A stretch of DNA of 64,000 nucleotides from Firmicutes bacterium HGW-Firmicutes-1 (lineage in GTDB: Bacteria > Bacillota > Clostridia > Lachnospirales > Vallitaleaceae). Location: assembly GCA_002841625.1 (NCBI GenBank), contig PHAG01000012.1, forward strand, positions 56,653 through 120,652, in the 5' to 3' direction. Shown in pieces: positions 34,378 to 44,264 of the stretch. The first letter of the stretch is position 1. Each line of letters opens with the position of its first letter. The position numbers and the translations under genes were made by a program. Under the pieces are notes generated by a model that was given only the letters and a program-made list of their open reading frames with translations, had not been told where the DNA came from and did no database searches.

Positions 34378-35450
34378 CTTTCACGTCTCCTTTCAAGCAT
34401 ATCAGTAAAAGCTTCAACTCTAGTCATAAAGCCTTCCTCCCCAGTCATTTCATCTACAATCAAGGTAAGAATTGGGAAGCTTTTATCAGTAGATATTTTT
34501 TCAAGTATTGGCTTGGCGATGACTTCTGGCGTACAGCCAATAGGGAATATTTGAATAGCACCATCATAGCCTTCCTTGTGGGCTATTAGGGCCTTTCCTA
34601 CAGTTTCTCTTGTATAGCCACCAGCACATGTATAAATATATTCTTTAGCAGCCTTATGCATAGAGAATGAATTTAGTTTGAAAGGCTTTAATATGCTATC
34701 TTTCAACCACCAAGAGGGTGTTAGACTTCTAGAAATACTAATGCCATAATCCATCAAATGATCTTCGATATGTTTATTAGAAAAAGGTTCGGAAATGGTA
34801 TAAATCTCTCCGATAATAGCTATTTTAAGAGGTTTTTTACTCAGATCAAGAGAAATGGATTTCAAGGAGTTTTTATAATTCTTTAAAATGGATACAGCTT
34901 TTTGGGGAGAATTGGTTACTAGTACATCTTTATAGCATGAATGAAGCAATCGTTTGCATTCTCCTTGGTTTTTTTCATATCCTGATAAATAACGTAATTT
35001 GGCTTCAATATCATCTATTAGAATGATAGCTTTTAAGGCAATTAGCAAAGCTTTCATTTTTTTGAAAGTGTTATAGGAGGAATGCCCACCTATTTTTTTT
35101 ATCCCTTCAAATAATGCTTTTTTGCCATCTTGTGTGTATAGAACAATAAACCCTACATCGTAACCGGCCTTCTTAAGAAGCCGTTGCTGAAAATTGGCAT
35201 ACTCTCCGAATCTACAGGGTCCGTTCGTAGCTAAGATGATAATTGTATCTGCACCTTTTTCGATGCTTTGTATATAATTTCCTAACATAAGCTTAAACGG
35301 TTGGCAAATTTCTTCTGGAGAGTGGAATACACCAATATCTAAAGCAGTTTGATTTGATTGAGGAGGAATCACATAATGAATGCCCAAACCATCAAATAAC
35401 ACTTTTAAGCCTATATAGGAATTACCATAATGCGGAATTGTAACAATCAT
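34365..35450 (-). CDS. acyl-CoA dehydratase activase-related protein (2-hydroxyacyl-CoA dehydratase D-like)
   Basis: This 361-residue protein resembles the second half of the large activase-related proteins (2-hydroxyglutaryl-CoA dehydratase D/DUF2229 superfamily). Conserved stretches are VTIPHYGNSYIGLKVLFDGL, SPEEICQPFKLMLGNY, TNGPCRFGEYANFQ and, near the C-terminus, QIFPIGCTPEVIAKPIL and MTGEEGFMTRVEAFTDML. Scattered cysteines (EEICQP, GPCRFG, FPIGCTPE) could hold an iron-sulphur cluster. The frame opens at 35480, but AAAAGGAG lies inside that extension, so ATG 35450 is chosen; it then overlaps the upstream gene by 29 bases. No dehydratase A/B pair is nearby, so the substrate is unknown. 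Confidence 0.82.
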   Translation of the reverse strand: MIVTIPHYGNSYIGLKVLFDGLGIHYVIPPQSNQTALDIGVFHSPEEICQPFKLMLGNYIQSIEKGADTIIILATNGPCRFGEYANFQQRLLKKAGYDVGFIVLYTQDGKKALFEGIKKIGGHSSYNTFKKMKALLIALKAIILIDDIEAKLRYLSGYEKNQGECKRLLHSCYKDVLVTNSPQKAVSILKNYKNSLKSISLDLSKKPLKIAIIGEIYTISEPFSNKHIEDHLMDYGISISRSLTPSWWLKDSILKPFKLNSFSMHKAAKEYIYTCAGGYTRETVGKALIAHKEGYDGAIQIFPIGCTPEVIAKPILEKISTDKSFPILTLIVDEMTGEEGFMTRVEAFTDMLERRRERCII

Positions 35451-36360
35451 TTTTTTTCTCCTTTTCATCATATTTACCACGCTTGAGCATATCTGAAAAA
35501 GCCTCTAATCTAGTATCCATACCAACGTCACCAGAATGCTCATCAAGCTTAACCAATAATAGGGGAACATTTGACATATCTTCTCTAATGGCTTCAGAAA
35601 TAACAGCATCTATTCCACAGCTAAAACAAGAAATGAAAATAATTCCATCAATTTCTTTCTGCTGGGTTAAATAGGCAGCACTTCCATAAGCTTGTCTGTA
35701 ATAATACCAAAAGGGTTTTCGTGGAAGCATGGCAATGTAATTATTTAATATTTTATCACCAAAAAAATCAGATGAAATGACGCCAATATCTAATTCATTA
35801 AGTTTTTTAATGATGTTCATATTTACATAAGAGTCATAAATATTATATCCATGGCCAAGAAGTAAAATTTTAAAGCGGTACTGAGTTTGATTCATTCTTT
35901 TTTTATGGTTTAGCTGACGAACCATAGCGCTATAAAAGGCATTTTCAACAACCGATTTTTTAGGCGTAATGAGCTTACCTACATCCTTTGCCCAGTGATA
36001 TAATTGTTTTTGAGAATTAAAATATAAGGATTGATAAGTGATTTGGGGTAAATTATGCATGCTATGAACAACCATCTCAGGAAGACTACAAAGATGTGGA
36101 CATATATATTCGTTGTTTGTAATCTTCATGATTCGTGGCACAACCATAAGGTCACATTGATTTTTTATTGAATCAACATGACCATGAAAAATTTTAATAG
36201 GTAAGCAGGCTTCGCTTGTACAGCAACGAATTCCAGCATCCATTACTACTTTATTCGTATCAGCTGATATAATTAGCTCTGCACCTATTTCTTCAAAAAA
36301 AGTTTTAAAAAAGGGATGGTATCTATAGTATAAGAGACCTTTAGGTAAACCTACTTTCAT
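35422..36360 (-). CDS. acyl-CoA dehydratase activase-related protein, DUF2229 type
   Basis: This 312-residue protein has the typical DUF2229 opening KVGLPKGLLYYRYHPFFKTF and cysteine motifs RCCTSEACLPIKIFHGH, YICPHLCSLPE and SCFSCGIDAV. It ends in the shared motif VGMDTRLEAFSDML, also present in the next gene. It is the first gene of a three-gene leftward operon with overlapping ends. In many anaerobes these three parts are fused in one very large protein. The likely role is electron activation of an unidentified reductase or dehydratase, inferred from the family. Confidence 0.82.
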   Translation of the reverse strand: MKVGLPKGLLYYRYHPFFKTFFEEIGAELIISADTNKVVMDAGIRCCTSEACLPIKIFHGHVDSIKNQCDLMVVPRIMKITNNEYICPHLCSLPEMVVHSMHNLPQITYQSLYFNSQKQLYHWAKDVGKLITPKKSVVENAFYSAMVRQLNHKKRMNQTQYRFKILLLGHGYNIYDSYVNMNIIKKLNELDIGVISSDFFGDKILNNYIAMLPRKPFWYYYRQAYGSAAYLTQQKEIDGIIFISCFSCGIDAVISEAIREDMSNVPLLLVKLDEHSGDVGMDTRLEAFSDMLKRGKYDEKEKKNDCYNSALW

Positions 36361-36473
36361 GAGGTATTTCCTTTCTTGATGTTATATTAATGAACTACAG
36401 AAAGTAATCTCTTCTAAATTTTCCCCATAAATGTAAAATTATTCAAGAGCTAAAATTTAAATATTTATATGTA

Positions 36474-36502
36474 TTGATGTAAACTTTATACAGTGATATA
36501 AT
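36474..36502 (+). promoter_or_regulatory. promoter of the HD-domain gene
   Basis: TTGATG (36474-36479), 17 bases, then a perfect TATAAT (36497-36502) lie 59 bases upstream of the start codon. Confidence 0.65.
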
Positions 36503-36561
36503 TAATAATATTGTGTTAATATTGAGCGATGGTTTGTAATAATATGGGGGTATGAAATAAG

Positions 36562-37053
36562 ATGGATGCATTTAATATTAGAGATGAAGAATATATTGAC
36601 CTTATCGCGCCCATAGTAGAGCATCATGAGTTTAAGAAGTTAAAAGGCTTTAATCATCATAAGGGTAGCGTGTTTACCCATAGTGTTTTAGTGTCTTATT
36701 TGTCATATAAAATTGCAAGAAAATTTAATCTAGACTATATATCTATTGCAAGAGGTGGTCTTTTGCATGACTTTTTCTTATATGATTGGAAAATTGAAGG
36801 TAAGCTTAACAAGAAAAGCTTTATGAAAAAGCATGGGTTTACTCATGCGCGAGAAGCTTTTGACAATGCAAATCAATTTTTTGAAATCAATGATATTGAA
36901 AAAGACATTATCATTAAGCATATGTTTCCTTTAAATCTACCACCACCAAAAACACTTGAAAGTTGCATAGTTACCATGGTTGATAAGTACGTAGCAATCG
37001 TTGAATATAGGGATCGAATATTGAATTCTCAAAGGCTCCTAAGGCTTAAGTAA
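36562..37053 (+). CDS. HD-domain phosphohydrolase
   Basis: This small HD-superfamily protein of 163 residues has the metal-binding pattern HHKGSVFTHSVLVS near residue 32, the HD pair in RGGLLHDFFLYDW near 68 and a later His in KHMFPLNLPP. This arrangement is shared by the hydrolase family that cleaves nucleotides or nucleotide second messengers, so the substrate cannot be stated. GGGGGT precedes the ATG. It lies upstream of, but with a 73-base gap from, the binding-protein/kinase pair. Confidence 0.85.
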   Translation: MDAFNIRDEEYIDLIAPIVEHHEFKKLKGFNHHKGSVFTHSVLVSYLSYKIARKFNLDYISIARGGLLHDFFLYDWKIEGKLNKKSFMKKHGFTHAREAFDNANQFFEINDIEKDIIIKHMFPLNLPPPKTLESCIVTMVDKYVAIVEYRDRILNSQRLLRLK

Positions 37054-37126
37054 AAGTTTTGGGTTATCATGTAATCATGTTAGCGAATTTAAAATATCAT
37101 ACAATGATAAATGGGGGAAATGGAAC

Positions 37127-38254
37127 ATGAATCATAAATTTATAACCACTTTACTTAGTACTTTGTTGATATTATCGTTATTCATTGGTACAGGCTGTAC
37201 TAAACCAGATGTTATTAAGATTGGAATTCTTGGAGATATTACTGGAAGGTCTTCTTATTTAGGAGTCTCAAATAGAAATGCAGTAGTACAAGCTGTTGAG
37301 GAATTTAATAAAAGCTCGGAGGATTTCCAAATTCAATTGAGTATAAAAGATGATAAGGGTTCATCAGAGGAAACCTTAAAGTGCATTGATGAGTTTATTT
37401 CTGAAGGTGTGAAACTTGTTATAGGACCTTTAACAAGTAATGTTGCCTTAGTGATTAAAAATTTACCTAGTGAAACAGCAAGTAATATTCTATTCGTAAG
37501 TCCAACAGTTTCTGGGAACTTTATGTATGATATAGATGACAACTTCATTACATTAGTTGACTCAAGTGATAAACAAGGAATGATGTTAGCAAAAGGTGCT
37601 ATAGAACTAGGATTGAAAAAGATTGCAACGATTTATGAATATAACAATAAAAGCTATTCTGAGCCAGTAGTAAAAGCTTTTGAAGATGTCTTTAAGAGTT
37701 TAGGTGGGGAAGTTGTTTATGCTAAACATTTTAACTCTTCTGAAAAGGCTCCTTTTAATGAACTTGCTAATGAAATCATTGCTTCTCAAGCAAATGGAGT
37801 GCTCATAATTGCTGGTGGATTAGACTCCTCTCAACTTATTCAATACCTTCATAAGCAAAAACCAGACTTACCAATTTACTGCGGAACGTGGGCAAAAACA
37901 ACGGATTTTATTTCAAATGGTGGAAAAGCAATCGAAGGAACATATTTCGTAGGGATTATGGATGAATATGCTAATAACGCCGAGTTCAAACAATTCGCTG
38001 AGAATTATAGAGAGCTTTATGACTTTGAACCAACCTTTGCTGCAATGTGTGGATATGAAAGTGCAAAAATATTAATTGAGGCAATTCAAAGAGGGGACTC
38101 AGTAGAGCCTCAAGTAGTTAAAGAAGAAATTATTAAAAATAATACGTTTAAAGGGTTGAATTTAGATCTATACATTGATGAAAATGGTGATAGCGAAAGA
38201 CCATATACAATGTTTCAAGTACAAGAAAGTAAATATATTAAGGTGAGAGAATGA
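37127..38254 (+). CDS. Leu/Ile/Val-type substrate-binding lipoprotein, kinase-linked
   Basis: This 375-residue type I periplasmic-binding protein of the branched-chain amino acid family (Peripla_BP_6) has a lipobox IGTGC (Cys near 24). Mature-domain features include IGILGDITGRSSYLG, GPLTSNVALVI, KKIATIYEYNNKSY and CGYESAKILIEAI. It is not followed by ABC permease or ATPase genes. Instead its stop overlaps the start of a hybrid histidine kinase by four bases, so it most probably captures a ligand for that sensor. The ligand may be an amino acid or organic acid, in keeping with the downstream 2-oxoacid oxidoreductase. This is inferred. Confidence 0.87.
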   Translation: MNHKFITTLLSTLLILSLFIGTGCTKPDVIKIGILGDITGRSSYLGVSNRNAVVQAVEEFNKSSEDFQIQLSIKDDKGSSEETLKCIDEFISEGVKLVIGPLTSNVALVIKNLPSETASNILFVSPTVSGNFMYDIDDNFITLVDSSDKQGMMLAKGAIELGLKKIATIYEYNNKSYSEPVVKAFEDVFKSLGGEVVYAKHFNSSEKAPFNELANEIIASQANGVLIIAGGLDSSQLIQYLHKQKPDLPIYCGTWAKTTDFISNGGKAIEGTYFVGIMDEYANNAEFKQFAENYRELYDFEPTFAAMCGYESAKILIEAIQRGDSVEPQVVKEEIIKNNTFKGLNLDLYIDENGDSERPYTMFQVQESKYIKVRE

Positions 38255-40833
38255 TGAGACAACCTAAAACATTAAAATATCTACTTAAAAAGAATATTTT
38301 ACTGATTACTGTTATTCCAACAATAATTTTCACAATATTGTCGACTGCTTTTGTGCTGAATTTTATCAAAAAGAATGAAGACCATCAACAGAATATGGTA
38401 CTAGATATGATAGAAAGTGAAATGAAAAAAATGCTAGACTCCAATTTGTTCGTTTTGACAGAGGTGGATGCTACCCTGGAAGGGCGACTGATAGAGGACG
38501 ATAAGGTCAATCAATATTTAGAAGGAATTATTAGTAGATATGAGTTGTTTGACAGTATTAGGATAGTGGATAGAGAAGGAAATGTTGTTCATGCACCAAC
38601 CAGTGAAGAGGATATTATTGGATTTAATGTGGCTTATCAGGATTATTTTCAGTCTGCTTTAAATTCAACAGATAGTTATTGGTCAAAGGTATTTATGTCA
38701 GCAGAAAGCTCGATGGCAACAATTGCTATTTCCATGAACACGAAAGATGATGAAATGATCATTGGATATTGCTCTTTGAGTGCCATTCAAAAAATAGTTG
38801 ATGAAATACAAAAAGAACCATTACATAATATAGCAGTTGTTGAAGGACACGGAGCTTTCATTGCACATAGTGATTTTAATAAGGTAACAGCAAGAGAAAG
38901 TGAACTGAATTATGATAAACTTAAAGTAAATGGAACATATGTGATTGATCATAATAATGAAAAATTTAGTGCTTCATCAAGAACCTTTATAAACAATGAC
39001 TTTACAATTATATTTTATAAGCCTCTTTTTGAATCTTATTCAATTGTTGGATATCTTCTATTGATTAGTTTAAGCTTTATCATCTTAGTTTTTATTTTAA
39101 GTATTCTCATTGCAAATATTCAAACCAAGCCAATCATAGATACGATTTCTGAGCTTATTGAACATTCAGGAGAAATAAGCCAAGGAAATTATGATATTAC
39201 ACTTGAGCATGCCGGTATCGAAGAATTTAATGAACTAAAAAACAATTTTAATTCCATGTCAATGATGGTTCAGGAAATGTTTAATAGGTTATCTGAGTCA
39301 CAAATGGAGCTTGAAATATTAAATGAAGATTTATGTCAACAGAACGAAGAAATTAAAAAAAGTGAAGAACAAATCTCTGTAATTATTAATAGTACCTATG
39401 ATGGCATTTTAGTTTTGGATACGAAGTACAATGTTCTATGGGTTAATAATGCAGTGTATGAGTTATTTGATATTGATAAAAAGCATTTTATGAGAAATAC
39501 AAAATGCTATGATTTATTATACGGATTTCATTCGAAGTGCTACCATTGTGATATGGAGGTTGTTAAGCTAAGCAGAGATAAGCTAAGTAAAATAATCTCT
39601 TACGATAAAAAGCTTATTGAAGAAACCTATATACCGAATTATGATGATCAAGGAGAATTTTTAGGTGTTATTAAAACCTTCCGTGATATAACGGATAAGG
39701 TAGCCTTAGAGACTAAGCTTAATAGAGCTATTAAAATGGAGGCGATTGGAAGGCTTACTGGTGGGATAGCTCATGATTTCAATAATATACTTCAGGTTAT
39801 TATAGGTTACACAGATTTGGTTATGGTACAAATGCAACAATCAGAGGAAAGTGAAAGTGTTCAATCAAAGATGAGGACTATATATGAAGCAGCGAATAAG
39901 GCAGAAAGATTAATTAAGAAGTTAATGACTTTCAGTAAAATTGAACAGATATCTCCAAAGAGCATCAATCTAAACATTATTGTTCGAGAGCTTGGAACCA
40001 TGTTATCAAGAATAATAGGAGATGACATTGTATTAAGCTTACGGCTTGAAGAAATGCTTCCAGAAGTATTTGCGGATCCTACGCAGTTTGAACAAATCAT
40101 TATGAATTTATGTATCAATGCCAAGCATGCAATGCCAAATGGTGGTAGTATAGATATACATACTTATTCTATTGAGAAAAATAGTATGACCTATGTAGCA
40201 TTAGAAGTTACTGATACAGGTACTGGAATCTCAGAAGGCATCAAAGAGAAAATATTCGATCCATTTTTTACAACGAAAGATATTGGTAAAGGTACAGGAC
40301 TTGGGCTTGCAATTGTATTAGGAATAGTGGAAAAACATCATGGGTTTATTGAACTTAACACAACTGAAGGCGTGGGAACAACCTTTACAATTTTCATTCC
40401 ATCAACGCATATACAATCAATGATTCAACAAAGAGATGATTTCGATATTGACGATACAAAGTTAAAAGGAATTCACATTCTCTTTGCAGAAGATGATGAT
40501 TCAGTAAGGACTATAGCGGCTTCCGTTTTAAAAGGTAAAGGAATTCATCTTATTGAAGCAGTTGATGGTAGAGATGCTTTGAAAAAATACATGGATATTG
40601 GGGAAAAGGTTGATTTGTTAATTCTAGATGTTATTATGCCAGGAATTAATGGGGTTGAGGTTTTTGAAAGCATAAAGAGTATCAATCCCAATATCAAAAC
40701 TATATTTACCACAGGATATAGCAATGATTTTCTTGGTGAAGACTATAATTTGTTTCTTCAAGGAAAAGTACTTCAAAAACCATATAGAAATGAAGAACTT
40801 ATTAGATCCATCTTAGAGGTACTTGAAGAATAA
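38251..40833 (+). CDS. hybrid sensor histidine kinase/response regulator
   Basis: This is an 860-residue membrane sensor. A membrane helix ([21 protein letters not shown]) is followed by an extracellular Cache-like domain (~35-255), a second helix ([20 protein letters not shown]) and HAMP. A PAS domain (~375-480, with a [15 protein letters not shown] cysteine cluster) precedes HisKA with the phospho-His in [17 protein letters not shown] near 507. Then come a HATPase ([27 protein letters not shown]) and a C-terminal receiver domain with Asp in [15 protein letters not shown] near 800. Its start overlaps the binding-protein stop (ATGATGA). The ferredoxin-oxidoreductase operon follows after 51 bases. 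No separate DNA-binding regulator is adjacent; the target may be regulated through another response regulator. Confidence 0.88.
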   Translation: MMRQPKTLKYLLKKNILLITVIPTIIFTILSTAFVLNFIKKNEDHQQNMVLDMIESEMKKMLDSNLFVLTEVDATLEGRLIEDDKVNQYLEGIISRYELFDSIRIVDREGNVVHAPTSEEDIIGFNVAYQDYFQSALNSTDSYWSKVFMSAESSMATIAISMNTKDDEMIIGYCSLSAIQKIVDEIQKEPLHNIAVVEGHGAFIAHSDFNKVTARESELNYDKLKVNGTYVIDHNNEKFSASSRTFINNDFTIIFYKPLFESYSIVGYLLLISLSFIILVFILSILIANIQTKPIIDTISELIEHSGEISQGNYDITLEHAGIEEFNELKNNFNSMSMMVQEMFNRLSESQMELEILNEDLCQQNEEIKKSEEQISVIINSTYDGILVLDTKYNVLWVNNAVYELFDIDKKHFMRNTKCYDLLYGFHSKCYHCDMEVVKLSRDKLSKIISYDKKLIEETYIPNYDDQGEFLGVIKTFRDITDKVALETKLNRAIKMEAIGRLTGGIAHDFNNILQVIIGYTDLVMVQMQQSEESESVQSKMRTIYEAANKAERLIKKLMTFSKIEQISPKSINLNIIVRELGTMLSRIIGDDIVLSLRLEEMLPEVFADPTQFEQIIMNLCINAKHAMPNGGSIDIHTYSIEKNSMTYVALEVTDTGTGISEGIKEKIFDPFFTTKDIGKGTGLGLAIVLGIVEKHHGFIELNTTEGVGTTFTIFIPSTHIQSMIQQRDDFDIDDTKLKGIHILFAEDDDSVRTIAASVLKGKGIHLIEAVDGRDALKKYMDIGEKVDLLILDVIMPGINGVEVFESIKSINPNIKTIFTTGYSNDFLGEDYNLFLQGKVLQKPYRNEELIRSILEVLEE

Positions 40834-40884
40834 TAATCAAAAACGAAATGAAAGCACCTTAAAATTAAAGAAAGGAGCATAAAT

Positions 40885-41088
40885 ATGGCAAAAGTAACCT
40901 TTAATGAAGAAAAGTGCAAAGGCTGTGAGCTATGTGTAAGTGTTTGTCCAAAGGCAATCATTTCACTAGCAGATAGAATAAATTCAAATGGATATCGTCC
41001 AGCCGAAGTTAAGGAAATGGATAAGTGCATAGGCTGTGCATTTTGTGCAACGATTTGCCCTGATGTGGTTATTAAGGTAGAGAAATAG
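40885..41088 (+). CDS. 2-oxoacid:ferredoxin oxidoreductase, delta (2x4Fe-4S ferredoxin) subunit
   Basis: This is a 67-residue electron-transfer subunit with two complete 4Fe-4S motifs, CKGCELCVSVCP and CIGCAFCATICP. It passes electrons from the thiamine-diphosphate centre to free ferredoxin. It leads a four-gene set (delta, alpha, beta, gamma) with very short gaps. AAAGGAG lies eight bases before the ATG. Confidence 0.93.
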   Translation: MAKVTFNEEKCKGCELCVSVCPKAIISLADRINSNGYRPAEVKEMDKCIGCAFCATICPDVVIKVEK

Positions 41089-41114
41089 ATCATAAAAATT
41101 TAGGAGGAACAAAA

Positions 41115-42182
41115 ATGGCTAAAGTTTTAATGAAAGGCAATGAAGCTATTGCTGAGGCAGCTATTCAAGCGGGATGTAAGTATTTTTTTGGATATCCCAT
41201 TACACCACAAAATGAAATTCCGGCCTATATGGCAAAAAAGCTTCCTCAAATTGGTGGTACATTTTTACAAGCTGAATCTGAAATAGCTGCAATAAATATG
41301 GTATATGGAGCAGCAGGCACAGGTGCTAGAGTTATGACTTCATCATCTGGACCTGGTATTAGTTTAAAGCAAGAAGGAATATCTTATATTGCAGGAGCAG
41401 ATTTGCCGTGTGTAATCGTGAATATCGTTAGAAGTGGTCCTGGACTAGGAGGAATTCAACCAGCGCAATCTGATTATTTCCAAACAGTTAAGGGTGGAGG
41501 ACATGGAGATTACCACATGGTAGTTTATGCTCCGGCAACGATTCAAGAAGCGGTTGATGTAACGATGGAAGCATTTGATGTAGCTGACCAATATAGAACA
41601 CCAGTTACCATTCTCGGTGATGGTATGTTAGGACAAATGATGGAACCGGTTGAATTTAAACAACCTAAAAAAAGAGTTCTTGAAGAAAAGACATGGGCAA
41701 CAACAGGTTATCATGGTGATAGACCAAGAAATATAATTAATTCTTTATATATTGTACCTTCCGTACTCGAAGAAACTATTCGTAAACGTTTCGATAGATA
41801 TGCAGTGATCAAAGAACAAGAAACAAAGGTAGAAATCTATAATTGTGAAAACGCAGAAATTATAATTGCTGCATATGGAACAACTTCTAGAATATGTAAG
41901 AACGTGATAGAGGCTGCTGAAAAGATTGGAATTAAGGTTGGTTTAATAAGACCAATTACTGTATGGCCATTCCCAGACAAAGCTTTTGAAGAATATGCAA
42001 ATAAAGATTATGTTAAAGCTTTTTTAAGCGTTGAGATGAGTATGGGACAGATGGTAGAGGACGTTAGACTTGCAGTAAATGGCCGTAAGCCAGTTCGTTT
42101 TACTGGAAGAACAGGCGGAATGGTACCAACTCCTAAAGAAATTTTAGATGTAATAAAATTAATATTGGAGGAGGCAAAATAA
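41115..42182 (+). CDS. 2-oxoacid:ferredoxin oxidoreductase, alpha subunit
   Basis: This is the pyrimidine-binding alpha subunit, 355 residues, of the VOR/KOR group. Signatures are GCKYFFGYPITPQNEIP, QAESEIAAINMVYGAAGTG and TSSSGPGISLKQEGISYIAG, with a C-terminal domain VEMSMGQMVEDVRLAV. It oxidatively decarboxylates a 2-oxoacid to acyl-CoA or runs in reverse as a reductive carboxylase. The sequence is closest in style to 2-ketoisovalerate or 2-ketoglutarate enzymes. The exact substrate cannot be read, so no symbol is given. Its stop abuts the beta-subunit start. Confidence 0.92.
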   Translation: MAKVLMKGNEAIAEAAIQAGCKYFFGYPITPQNEIPAYMAKKLPQIGGTFLQAESEIAAINMVYGAAGTGARVMTSSSGPGISLKQEGISYIAGADLPCVIVNIVRSGPGLGGIQPAQSDYFQTVKGGGHGDYHMVVYAPATIQEAVDVTMEAFDVADQYRTPVTILGDGMLGQMMEPVEFKQPKKRVLEEKTWATTGYHGDRPRNIINSLYIVPSVLEETIRKRFDRYAVIKEQETKVEIYNCENAEIIIAAYGTTSRICKNVIEAAEKIGIKVGLIRPITVWPFPDKAFEEYANKDYVKAFLSVEMSMGQMVEDVRLAVNGRKPVRFTGRTGGMVPTPKEILDVIKLILEEAK

Positions 42183-42920
42183 ATGGATGTGGTTTTTGAT
42201 AAAACAAAAGGATTGACCGATAAGACATTCCATTATTGCCCAGGCTGTACACATGGCGTTGCTCATAGACTTGTGGCTGAGGCAATGGAGGAATTAGGTG
42301 TTTTAGATAAAGCAATAGGTGTAGCACCTGTAGGCTGTGCGGTTTTTGCATATGAATACTTTAATTGTGATATGCAAGAAGCATCTCATGGCAGGGCTCC
42401 AGCTGTTGCGACAGGAATTAAAAGGGTGCTACCTGATCATATTGTTTTTACTTATCAAGGAGATGGTGATTTAGCTTCAATTGGTACCGCTGAAATTATT
42501 CATGCAGCCGCAAGAGGAGAAAATATTACAGTTATTTTTATAAATAATACTACGTATGGAATGACAGGTGGACAAATGGCACCTACAACCTTAATCGGTC
42601 AAGTAACAACAACTTCACCAAATGGTAGGGATCCATTGCTTGCAGGTTATCCTATAAAAATGTCTGAAATGCTTGCTACGATTGAAGGCGCTTCATATAT
42701 TGAAAGAGTTTCATTACATGATATTAAACATATTAAGCACGCAAAAAAAGCAATCAAAAAAGCTTTTGAAAATCAAATAAATAATAAAGGCTTTTCCTTA
42801 ATTGAAGTTCTTTCAACATGTCCTACAAACTGGGGTATGACTCCTAAGGATGCAATGGTATGGCTTGAGAAAAACATGATTCCTAATTTCCCATTAGGGG
42901 TTAAGAAGGAGGTTGAGTAG
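42183..42920 (+). CDS. 2-oxoacid:ferredoxin oxidoreductase, beta subunit
   Basis: This is the thiamine-diphosphate-binding beta subunit, 245 residues. The TPP/Mg motif spans YQGDGDLASIGTAEIIHAA to FINNTTYGMTGGQ. Cysteines in FHYCPGCTHG near residue 16 and in VGCAVFAYEYFNCD likely help hold a proximal 4Fe-4S cluster, as in related enzymes. The ATG directly follows the alpha-subunit stop, and GGAGGAGG lies inside the alpha 3' end as ribosome site. Confidence 0.92.
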   Translation: MDVVFDKTKGLTDKTFHYCPGCTHGVAHRLVAEAMEELGVLDKAIGVAPVGCAVFAYEYFNCDMQEASHGRAPAVATGIKRVLPDHIVFTYQGDGDLASIGTAEIIHAAARGENITVIFINNTTYGMTGGQMAPTTLIGQVTTTSPNGRDPLLAGYPIKMSEMLATIEGASYIERVSLHDIKHIKHAKKAIKKAFENQINNKGFSLIEVLSTCPTNWGMTPKDAMVWLEKNMIPNFPLGVKKEVE

Positions 42921-43457
42921 ATGACTGAACAAGTAATTATTGCTGGTTTTGGTGGGCAAGGAGTTATGTCAATAGGACAAATGCTTACTTATGCAGGTAT
43001 GATTGAAGATAAAAATGTATCTTGGTTACCATCATATGGTCCGGAAATGCGTGGAGGTACAGCGAATTGCAATGTAATCGTATCGGATGAACTAGTAGGC
43101 TCACCGGTTGTTACAGAAGCAACAGCAGTGTTGGTACTCAACAAACCGTCCTTAGATAAATTTGAAATTTTTGTACAAGAAAATGGCTTACTTATAGTGA
43201 ATAGTTCATTGGTTGATAAGAAAACCTCAAGAAATGATATTAAGACTTATTATATTCCAGCAAATGAAATCGCAGCAGATATTGGAAATGATAAAATTGC
43301 TAATATGGTAATGTTAGGTGCTTATATTGAACTTACTAAGGTAGTATCGATTGATAGTGTTTTAGAAGCCTTGAAAAAAGTACTTGGGGAATCAAAGGCG
43401 GGGCTTATTCCAATAAACCGTCAAGCACTAGAACGAGGAGCTGCTTGTATTCAATAA
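42921..43457 (+). CDS. 2-oxoacid:ferredoxin oxidoreductase, gamma subunit
   Basis: This is a 178-residue gamma subunit with the signature IIAGFGGQGVMSIGQML at the N-terminus, WLPSYGPEMRGGTANC and the ANEIAADIGNDKIANMVMLGA region. It forms the CoA-binding part of the complex in characterised relatives. It is the last gene of the set and ends at a strong terminator that separates it from the cupin regulator gene. Confidence 0.92.
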   Translation: MTEQVIIAGFGGQGVMSIGQMLTYAGMIEDKNVSWLPSYGPEMRGGTANCNVIVSDELVGSPVVTEATAVLVLNKPSLDKFEIFVQENGLLIVNSSLVDKKTSRNDIKTYYIPANEIAADIGNDKIANMVMLGAYIELTKVVSIDSVLEALKKVLGESKAGLIPINRQALERGAACIQ

Positions 43458-43462
43458 ATACC

Positions 43463-43503
43463 AAAGCCAAGGTCTAATTTCAGTATTCCTTGGCTTTTTA
43501 TTA
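43463..43503 (+). terminator. terminator after the oxidoreductase operon
   Basis: AAAGCCAAGG (43463-43472) and CCTTGGCTTT (43488-43497) form a perfect 10-base stem followed by TTATT. Confidence 0.85.
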
Positions 43504-43603
43504 CCGAAAATAAGAGAAAAGCTTACAATATAAGCCCATTCTTGTATAAGAAAATCGGCTGTGCCAAGATAAAAGTACTCGTTACTCGTCTGCCGCTTTT
43601 GCA

Positions 43604-43625
43604 ATTGCGTATGCAGAACTTTCCT
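43604..43625 (+). repeat. 22-base dispersed repeat, copy A
   Basis: It matches the reverse complement of 53350-53371 with one mismatch. It is intergenic, upstream of the XRE-cupin gene, within a stretch richer in G/C than its surroundings. Confidence 0.6.
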
Positions 43626-43654
43626 AATAAATAAAAAATGAGAGGAGAAAAAGT

Positions 43655-44218
43655 ATGTCGAACCTTTTACAAATTAAAGAAATATCTATAAGAATGAAGG
43701 ATTTAAGAGAAATTTACGAATTATCTGAAGAAAGCTTAGCAAAGCAACTCAATGTAGATTTAGAAGTTTATAAGAATTATGAAAATGCCATTTGTGATAT
43801 TCCTATTGGCTTTTTATATGACTTTGCCAATCGTTTTAAGGTTGAGCTGATGACTTTGCTAACTGGTGACGAACCTAGGTTGCTTCAATATGAAGTGGTA
43901 AGAAAAGGACAAGGCTTGAAAATAGATCGTAGAAAACAATATGATTATAGCAACCTTGCTTATAATTTTATCGGGAAGAAATTAGAGCCTTTTTTAGTTA
44001 CGGTGCCACCTACAGATGAGGCTACAGCAATAACTTGTAGTCACCATGAGGGACAAGAGTTTAATTATTTATTAGAAGGCAAAATGAAGATGATTATAGG
44101 TAAGCATGAAGTAGTCCTTGAGGCTGGTGATGCTATTTATTTTAATTCAAATAGTCCTCATGGTATGAAGGCTTTAGGGGGAGCGAAAGCTCAATTTTTA
44201 GCAATTATTGCAGGTTAA
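43655..44218 (+). CDS. XRE-family regulator with C-terminal cupin sensor
   Basis: This 187-residue transcription regulator has an N-terminal lambda-repressor-type helix-turn-helix (residues ~12-65, MKDLREIYELSEESLAKQLN) and a C-terminal cupin_2 barrel (residues ~110-187; SHHEGQEFNYLLEGKMKMII, LEAGDAIYFNSNSPHGMKAL). Regulators of this build are commonly found directly upstream of acyl-CoA synthetase genes in Clostridia, as here (46-base gap), and probably sense the acid or its CoA ester. AGAGGAG precedes the ATG. Confidence 0.9.
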   Translation: MSNLLQIKEISIRMKDLREIYELSEESLAKQLNVDLEVYKNYENAICDIPIGFLYDFANRFKVELMTLLTGDEPRLLQYEVVRKGQGLKIDRRKQYDYSNLAYNFIGKKLEPFLVTVPPTDEATAITCSHHEGQEFNYLLEGKMKMIIGKHEVVLEAGDAIYFNSNSPHGMKALGGAKAQFLAIIAG

Positions 44219-44264
44219 ACTGCAAATCTGAAATTATAAGCGATCATAAAAGGAGGAGAAAAAG

